A stretch of 64,000 bases of DNA, taken from the NCBI GenBank assembly GCA_018806985.1, contig JADANN010000374.1:1101635-1165634 (forward strand), in the 5' to 3' direction. This DNA comes from Angiostrongylus vasorum (Eukaryota > Nematoda > Chromadorea > Rhabditida > Metastrongylidae). Position 1 is the first letter of the stretch; each line of letters opens with the position of its first letter. Both the position numbers and the translations under genes were made by a program. Shown piece by piece: positions 57,002 through 64,000 of this stretch. The notes below the pieces were generated by a model, which was not told the origin of the DNA, searched no databases, and was given only the letters and a program-made list of their open reading frames with translations.

Positions 57002-60000
57002 ATGGGAATTGTGGAGAAAATTGCTGAAGTAGAACGGGAAATCTCCCGAACTCAGAAAAATAAGGCAACGGAATATCATTTAGGACTTTTGAAGGCTAAA
57101 CTTGCGAAGTATCGTCAACAGCTGCTAGAACCAGTTGGAGGTAAAGGTGGCTCCAAAGGAGATGGTTTCGATGTAATGAAAAGTGGTGATGCCAGAGTTG
57201 CGATGGTAGGTTTCCCATCAGTCGGAAAGTCTACGCTTCTTTCAACGATGACAAGTACGCACTCAGAAGTTGCTGGCTATGAGTTCACGACGCTAACTTG
57301 CATTCCTGGTGTCATAAATTACCAAGGTGCTAGTATCCAGCTTCTGGATTTGCCAGGAATTATAGAAGGAGCGTCACAAGGGAAAAGGTAAACAGCTATA
57401 CTTTTATGTGCTATTAGGGTTACTGAGATTTAAATACCTCCCAACGGTTTACCGCCCTAATCGTGGCTGGGAGGTGTTCCTGGGTATCGGACTGCGATGT
57501 GCGGGGTGATTTATCTCTTCGACAGCGTCTACCAAGCTCAGAAGGAGTTCTGCTTTTCCATTAGAAAGCCTAGCTAAGAGTAAACAAAGACCAGGATCGA
57601 CCACCGTCCTGGTATCATACTAGTCGCATGGTGGCAAATCTTCCTCTGATCCACAACATCTGCAACTGCCTGTGGTGGTGACGACCTGGGGCAGACTTTG
57701 GCCAGGCCAACGTCGGGATTCCAATGAATTACAATGGCTAGACCGGAAAGTATCCAAAAAAATGAAGATTATGTTGGCAACCGCACAACTGGTGAGAACA
57801 GGCCATCCAAGTATCCAGTTGAGTAAGAGTTAAATAAATAAAGGATAGAGTTCTCGGAGTTGATTTATCCCTGAAGGATGCGTTATGCATTCGACTTCAT
57901 TATGCACCGTTGGAGGTGATTGAATGCATATCTGGCGTTTACAATGACTCGCGGTGTCCTACCGATGTATCGAGACAGTGCTCCTATCCTCCTAGACAAG
58001 TCTGGTACCAATTCGCTAACCGCGTATGGATGGAAGACTTGATGAACCGGAGGCGCGGGGATCGATCTCATGTGTATTGCAGACCGCCTCTGACCACTGC
58101 GCTACATGTGTTCCATTGAGAGTTAGCTGGTTATTAGTTTGTCTTCCTACTTTTACGAAAAAAACAGGACTTTTAGAAAGCATTGTTCTTTCCTTCATTT
58201 GGTTGTGGAATGCTGATTGAAATATATGCTTCATATGTCTCTTTAGTAAGTTAGAGTAATAAATTCAGATCCTTGAATTGTTGTAATGTTTCAAGGTCGT
58301 GGACGACAAGTTATTGCTGTTGCTAAGACTGCCGACGTCATTTTGATGATGCTCGATGCTGGGAAGTCGGACCATCAGCGCCCGCTTTTAGAAAAAGAGT
58401 TAGAAGCCGTTGGAATTCGCCTAAATAAGCGTCCACCTCACATCTACGTGAAGCAGAAGAAAATTGGCGGAATTAAATTCACTCACACCGTGCCTTTAAC
58501 TCACTGCAACGAGAAAATGGTCATGACAATACTACACGAATATAAAATCTTCAATGCCGACGTTGTGTTTCGAGAAGATGCAACGTAAGTCCTCATTGTA
58601 GGTTCTTGAAGTAATTTTCATGTGTGGTTGTCCTACTCCCCCATTGTTTACTGCCTCATCATGGCTGGGATGTGTTCTAGGGTGTCGGGCTGCGATGCAC
58701 AGTGGGGATTAATCCCTCGGCAGAGTCTCCCAGGCTGAAAAAGCACTCCGGGGTCTCCACCAGGAAGCCCAGCTAGGAGTAAATCAATACCAGGATCCAC
58801 CACCGTCGTGTGATCAAACTAGTGGCTTGGTGGCAAATCACCCTCTGTTCCACAAAGGCGGCGACAACCTATGGTGGTGACGACTTGGGGCAGACTTTGG
58901 CCAGGCTGGCTTCGGGACTCCAGCGAAACAGCATGGCTAAACCAGCAAAACTCCGAAAAATAGAGATTATGCCGGGCCTTCACGACCAATGAGGGCGGGC
59001 CGCCCAGGTATCCAAGTAAGTATTTAAGTTGTATTGTACTTGTAGTAGATTTTCTTCGGATACTTGCCATAAATGCGCATTTCTTCACTATTTTCATTTT
59101 TAAGTGATTTTCAGTGTCGATGAATTTATTGATGTCATACAGGGAAATCGTGTATACATCTCATGTTTGTACGTTTACAATAAAATTGACCAAATTTCAA
59201 TAGAAGAAGTTGACCGATTAGCAAGGTTTGTGGATTTTTTTGCTTGTTTGACTTTAAGGTTACTTTAGTTTCTATGCTATCAAGTGAAGTACTGAGCTTT
59301 ATACTAGACTTTCTGCACTTGCCTACGCAGTAGTGCTGTTTTTAATCCTAACCTTCATACCATTGTCTTCCACTCATCTAAATTAGGTTTCCTCTATTCT
59401 TAAAGTGCATGGATGTTGCTTCTCTACTCCTGCATACATCACCTCTTTTGAGAAAGTCTTATTGTTAAATCTGCATTGACAGGGATCTCCTTTTCATGTT
59501 TTGCGCTTATTAAAATGACCCTCTTCTCAGTGTACACCTCCTCACTGTGGGTGGAATAACTATTGTTCCCAGATGTCTAACTTCGATTATTGCTGAAGTA
59601 ATTCAATATCGCTATTCGTAATCTTAACATCAACCTAGTCGTAGGTAGCTAAACTTTCCTCAATTCTGGCGGTAACGACTGCGTAGCACCATAGTGCTTT
59701 CTGTGGAATACAAGGCAAAAATCTTGGAAAACCGGCAAAATATCATTTGATTTAGAAGTTTAGCAAACCTTCCACGCATTATGCCTCACTAAGACGTGCT
59801 ATTCCAATACCGAAATAAGTAGAATGGCATTTTCCCGAGAGTGGTTTTGGATGTGCTCTTGTTTCTAGCACATTCCGGATGTATACAAATAACATATGAC
59901 TGAAAATAATTAAGCCCTCCAACTTTAGACCAGCATAGTTCACCTCGTAATGAACTTCATTAATTGAAATAGTGGTAAAATGGATGCTAAACTGATGTTT

Positions 60001-60941
60001 CAAACAGCGATGTGATCAAATACGGGATTCACACCCAGTTCTCCTACACTAAAAAAATAAAGGGTAAAGTTTTCGGCGTTGTCCTATCTATTAGGGATGC
60101 CATGCATTCGACTTCATTAAGCATCGTTTGGAGTTGATTGGATGCATATCTGACCTTTACGATGACTCGCAGTGGCCTAACGATGTATCGAGCCAGTGCT
60201 ACTATCTTCATGGACAAGTCTGGTACCAATTTGCCGATTCTGAAGCGTTGGAAGGCTTGGTGATCCTGGGACGTGGAGATCGATCCCATGTGCATTACAG
60301 GGCGCTTCCGACTATTGCGCCACACGCGCCCTCTCCCATAGTGACGTGCTTTAGGGTGCAGTTGATGGTTGCTGTTGCCGAGATGCTTGCCTTGAAAAGT
60401 TTTAAAATTCGAGTTTAAAACAGGTTAAAAATGAGAATAACGTACTAGAAAACTCTGTGATCCAATCATTAGAGCAATTTCTGTTCTACATCTGTTAAAT
60501 CTTTCGACACATTTTATTCTTTTTTTTAGGTTACCCCACCATGTTGTAATATCGTGCGAGATGAACTTAAACGTGGACTATCTTCTAGAGAAAATATGGG
60601 AGTATTTGGCGCTGGTTCGAATTTACACAAAAAAGCCTGGAAACGCACCTGATCTAGGTATAACCACAGCTATAACCATATTCAGAGTTGTCTCTTAGTT
60701 TGGGAAACCTTTAATTAGCTTAGTTTCTAATCATTGTATTGATTTTTTAGGACCTGAGGACGGAATTATTCTGAGGGCTGGATGTACAGTTGAGCATTGC
60801 TGTCATGCTTTGCATCGATCGCTTGCCAGTCAGTTCCGCTACGCCATTGTTTGGGGAACGAGTACGAAATTCTCTCCTCAGAGGGTTGGAATTCATCACA
60901 AACTTGATCACGAAGACGTCATACAAATAGTGAAGAAATAG
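57002..60941 (+). CDS. drg-2: Developmentally regulated GTP-binding protein 2 (DRG2), 5 exons, one apparent extra base
   Basis: Exons: 57002-57387, 58296-58584, 59115-59225, 60530-60657 and 60751-60941. With one surplus base removed at the exon 1 end, the product is 367 aa, close to DRG2 of other animals. [11 protein letters not shown] is the DRG2-type start. The Obg/DRG GTPase motifs are in order: P-loop GFPSVGKST (residues 70-78), switch threonines in YEFTTLT (93-99), DLPG (116-119), NKID (247-250) and SCEM (270-273). A TGS domain follows from about residue 290, and the protein ends [10 protein letters not shown] as in DRG proteins. DRG2 rather than DRG1 is chosen from the MGI start, KSGDARVAM, the [14 protein letters not shown] segment and SPQRVG. 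Known for the family: cytosolic GTPase that pairs with a DFRP-type partner and acts with ribosomes. The reading frame shifts by one at the exon 1/exon 2 junction (see findings). Introns 1, 2 and 3 hold repeat copies C, B, C and B. The start lies 405 bp after the RPRD1 stop. A possible polyadenylation signal AATAAA lies at 61032-61037. Confidence 0.93.
57435..57825 (+). repeat. Repeat C in DRG2 intron 1
   Basis: cctcccaacggtttaccgcc, gttcctgggtatcggactgc, gaaagcctagctaagag, caccgtcctggtatcatact, ttacaatggctagaccgg, ctggtgagaacaggccatcc. Confidence 0.77.
57830..58120 (-). repeat. Repeat B in DRG2 intron 1
   Basis: aaaggatagagttctcggag, gttggaggtgattgaatgc, gcggtgtcctaccgatg, tagacaagtctggtacc, gggatcgatctcatgtg, ctctgaccactgcgctacat. 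It abuts a repeat C copy. Confidence 0.75.
58640..59020 (+). repeat. Repeat C in DRG2 intron 2
   Basis: gtttactgcctcatcatggc, gggtgtcgggctgcgatg, ccaggaagcccagctagg, tcaaactagtggcttgg, ccaggctggcttcgggactc, catggctaaaccagc. Confidence 0.77.
60050..60335 (-). repeat. Repeat B in DRG2 intron 3
   Basis: aaagggtaaagttttcggcg, gcatcgtttggagttgattg, cgcagtggcctaacgatg, tggacaagtctggtacc, gagatcgatcccatgtgc, ctattgcgccacacgcgccc. Confidence 0.75.
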
Positions 60942-61028
60942 GGGTTTCAGTGTTTTTGTGCTGGAGTTCTATTTAACCCGAGCGGGTTAGTCTTTGTTGT
61001 TTCAAGATTTCTATTATGTTTATTTCGA

Positions 61029-61040
61029 TTAAATAAATGA
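61029..61040 (+). terminator. Candidate polyadenylation signal of drg-2
   Basis: AATAAA at 61032-61037, about 90 bases after the DRG2 stop. No competing AATAAA lies between stop and this site. Two possible acceptors for the next gene follow (cttcag ending 61140 and tttttag ending about 61168). Confidence 0.45.
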
Positions 61041-61235
61041 TATTATTACTCCTGTTGTCACTTCAGTACGTGTCGCATCGCCATTGGGTATTTGATTTAA
61101 CGATACTTCTTAACTTCTTCATCAACTTCGTTGTTCTTCAGAAGTTTCGCAATCGTAGGGACTTTTTAGACCTTAGGGTCCTTAATGTTCTTACTGGACA
61201 TGTTATTTGCTGCAAAAGAGTAGTTTGGTCATAAC

Positions 61236-63631
61236 ATGAAGCAGCTTGCATTTGCCGCCTTGGTTTACCTGTCAGTGTTTTCTCGAACGCATGGAGACGT
61301 AGAAGTAAGTTTTTTTGTTCGTTCGAAAAGTTTAAAATTTCAGGTTGATAAGTAGCAATTGTAATAGATTTTTCACGACAGATGCTAGTACAGCGTAGCA
61401 CATTCTTTGCAAACAAGTTCGTTTTCCATTACCCTTAAAATATAGCATCACCGAATTTCCAATTATAAATGGTGCTCAGGTCACTCGGCATTAGCTGATA
61501 TCGTATCATTCTCTTTCCGCCTCGTTTATTTTGCCTCATATGGGTTTTTGCTATGCTTTTCGTATTCACATCGAAGGGCAATCTGACACAGATCATTGGG
61601 TTGACCGTCGGACCTGGGATGCGGGTTTTCACACCTAGTAATGGACAGAAACGATTTTTCCTAGTTATGAATGTCTTTCCGCTGCGACAGGATGGCGAAT
61701 CTTTTCGTGATTTCTATCCAAATTTGATTTTGACATTGGTGAGTTGAGGATACTTGAACAAGTGTACCTGCAGCATATCTGCGCACACTTGGCATCCCCA
61801 CAACCATTATTTTTCTTTTAAAGGGTTAGATGTTCGTCAGTGAGTTTCTACAATTTCCTCTTTCCAACTTTTCGTTACACTTCACTGACGACAAGAAAAT
61901 CATCTACATTTGTTTTATAATCGGAAGCTCTTTGCACTTTTTAAATACAATTTGCATCTTTAATAATCCGCACCGTCTAAAACATACTACTTTCACAACC
62001 AACAACGTACAGCAGTGCAACCAACCCACAACCCTGCAACTTATGGAGACTTTGTGTTTGAATAAGACATGAATAATGAGAAATTTATGTGGCTGTTTGG
62101 TGTTATTAAAACGATATCATTGGCAGAGCGAAGATGATGTAATTGCCGACCATCGGCTTTGATTCCCGTGTTCTCCGATTTCAGTTTTCTGAAACATTCT
62201 CTATAATTGTAAATTGATTTGGCGAGGTCCTTCTACCTTACCTTGTCAAACTTTTCTTTTTTACGTCGATGGTAATGTCGTTGTAGAATGGTAAAATTTA
62301 GACCGTGGAATTTTTATATAGATTAGGAAGAATCTTTGTATACGGAATAGAGACGTCTTGAGAGTATATAGCTTCGACGACGGCTGCTGTTCCAACTAAG
62401 GCAGAGGTTTTCTGAAGTAGAAAAGTAAGGCAGCGACTTCTAGTACTTTCGCGACACTCGAGTGAATCTTTTATTCTACGGATGTAGTCCATCGTATTGA
62501 ATCTTTTGCGAAACACTGCTTGATTAGATGGATATCTCTTGTTAAGTGTTCTGTCAGTCCTGTTATGGATAAGTCGAGTGAAGTCGCCGGACAACGCGAA
62601 GACTGGGCGATAGTTGCCGAAGTGGTGGGACTCCTTTTTGCTCAACAATAGGGTCTTACTGGTTCTTTATTGATTTTGAACCTTCCATTCTAACAAATAA
62701 CTTGTGGCTAGACAGCTTGAGTTACTGTATCGGATTTTAAGTGCTAACACATTCGCATCTATACCTAATTTTGTGGACGACTTCCCGGAGAGACCACACC
62801 AAGAATTTTCTCCGGCCCATGATGCGTGAGTCACATATGACTCTACGGAGTTATTCCACTCAAATATCACAACTCTACTTGTTCTAGTTCTGGCTATATA
62901 ATTCACTTGTTTTGCGTATTTTGGTAGTAAATTATGCTCCTGTACTTTTATGCATCACATGACTTCTATTTTTATGGATGCAAAGCTAGAGGAAATTGTT
63001 GAAACACACTGATGAACGTTGATGAAATCAACACTCTCTAATGGGAATTATTTTAGTGCCTTCATTACCAGTGCCAGTGTCTTTGCGAAGAAGCAAACTC
63101 ATACGAAATAGTTTTCTGCTCAATTATAATAATTAAGGAACAGCCCTTCTCGGCTGTTACTCTGATACCTCTTTGATGGACTGTCGATTGAATGGACTAA
63201 TTTTGGCAAAAAAGTGACCTTGCAGGACAGAAATAGACAGCAGAGGAAATGAGTCATACATACGTCCAATTAACTGTCAGTTGGCACTAAATGTCGTTAA
63301 GTACACAGCTTGTAGCTTTCATTTCTATATATTCTTCTTATGAACAAGATATTTCTCGATTTGTAACAAGTAGTGCATGCTTAGGTGTAAAGTATGGATA
63401 TAATATTTTTAAGAGTAACTTCATTCCAAAAATCCACTGACTTGTTTGAAAATCCTGGTCTTTCCTCAGGTTGTACTGACCCAGTTTCAAAATATAGATC
63501 GTGAGCGATTAGCTGTTGACTCCTGTCTGCAAGAAATGGACGATGCATACCCTATGGGTCCACTTGTACCTTATGCTTTCTTGCCTGAAAAATTTGTGGA
63601 GTGCAGTTTACCGGAGCTTGCTGTGGCTTGA
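61236..63631 (+). CDS. Small secreted protein, unrecognised, 3 exons
   Basis: Proposed exons: 61236-61304, 61592-61738 and 63470-63631, about 125 aa. All three joins are phase 0 and use GT-AG sites (donors gtaagt and gtgagt, last acceptor cctcag). Exon 1 encodes a signal peptide: MKQLAFAALVYLSVFSRTHG, with Lys at position 2, a hydrophobic core and probable cleavage after THG or close by. The mature part contains RVFTPSNGQKRFFLVMNVFP and FRDFYPNLILTL in exon 2, and a last exon with two Cys, a Glu/Asp-rich stretch and Pro-rich PMGPLVPYAFLPEKF. I do not recognise the family. Exon 2 could instead begin at 61577 (acceptor gaag). Intron 2 is 1.7 kb and carries a broken RTE fragment. It starts 294 bp after the DRG2 stop on the same strand. 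A missing internal exon cannot be excluded. Confidence 0.55.
62090..62720 (-). mobile_element. RTE-type retrotransposon fragment, strongly decayed
   Basis: 62298-62648 encodes KKESHHFGNYRPVFALSG, DRTLNKRYPSNQAVFRKRF and LYKNSTV, which align in order with the RTE reverse transcriptase (KKGD-H-IGNYRP, EQAGFRKGF, ELYKNFT). 62090-62330 continues toward the FADD region on the same strand. It lies in intron 2 of the secreted-protein gene, opposite in direction. Confidence 0.65.
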
Positions 63632-63721
63632 GAGCAACGATACCGCTGTAAGTTGAGATTTTAAAAATATGTAAGAATTTATTGCTTTTATGTGTTGCAG
63701 ACAGACGGCTAACACTAATTA

Positions 63722-63743
63722 GGTCGAGAGAGAGAGAGAGAGG
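63722..63743. repeat. (GA)n microsatellite
   Basis: An uninterrupted run of GA units 90 bp after the last stop codon of the secreted-protein gene. Confidence 0.9.
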
Positions 63744-64000
63744 ACGAATGGATTCATCATATCCTATGGCCTGAGTATTATCTGTATATGGTTTGCAAAA
63801 TTCATCTCCTGCACTAGGATGCGAGATCTCTCCCACTTCGTAGTGAATGTTAATCGAACACATCTAGAGGCACATCAATCAAACCATTTGCTGAACACAC
63901 ATGAATTCTGAAACGGCTGCTGGGCGAACAACGTCTAATTCCTGCCTAGCGCCGGTATGAGTCGTATGTGATTTACGATATCCAAACTGCGCCCACACGT

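Noticed and set aside
1..64000. CRISPR arrays, bacterial operons, rRNA genes
   Set aside because: No regularly spaced short repeats with unique spacers, no ribosome-binding-site-led gene runs and no rRNA-like segments were seen; intron-exon genes show the DNA is eukaryotic.

Overview
This window looks like nuclear DNA of a parasitic nematode, most likely a clade V strongylid such as a hookworm. The evidence is a set of small-exon genes with GT-AG introns, a secreted SXP/RAL-2 (DUF148) protein of a type restricted to nematodes, degraded RTE-type non-LTR retrotransposons of the kind abundant in hookworms, a Penelope-like element, and a dense load of short dispersed repeats. The species assignment is inference; no rRNA or mitochondrial marker is present.

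Layout. 1-31.8 kb holds no gene I can defend. It carries short repeats of four families (here called A, B, C and D), two RTE retrotransposon copies (about 14.8-16.5 kb on + and 19.3-22.6 kb on -), a Penelope-like remnant with a GIY-YIG endonuclease ORF inside long terminal inverted repeats (28.1-29.2 kb), and hammerhead-ribozyme-like motifs. From 39.7 down to 31.8 kb on the minus strand there is a six-exon gene for a secreted SXP/RAL-2-like protein whose introns are full of repeats and whose 3' end I could not find. 40-51 kb is again repeats, including an RTE copy at 47.1-49.0 kb.

The gene-rich part is 51.4-63.6 kb, all on +. It contains (1) a complete seven-exon RPRD1/CREPT-type gene (CID domain plus coiled coil, 323 aa; C. 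elegans relatives are the cids genes), (2) a five-exon DRG2 GTPase gene (367 aa after allowing for one extra base), and (3) a three-exon gene for a small secreted protein I do not recognise. The three follow each other with about 405 and 294 bp between stop and next start, as in nematode operons.

Functionally the RPRD1 protein should bind the RNA polymerase II C-terminal domain, and DRG2 is a translation-associated GTPase; no shared pathway is claimed. Two exons (DRG2 exon 1 and SXP exon 2) each carry one surplus A in a homopolymer next to the splice donor, which breaks the otherwise perfect frame. This suggests assembly errors, but real lesions are possible. The short repeats A, B and D have tRNA-like box A/box B segments, and one D copy sits inside a B copy between 11-bp target-site duplications.
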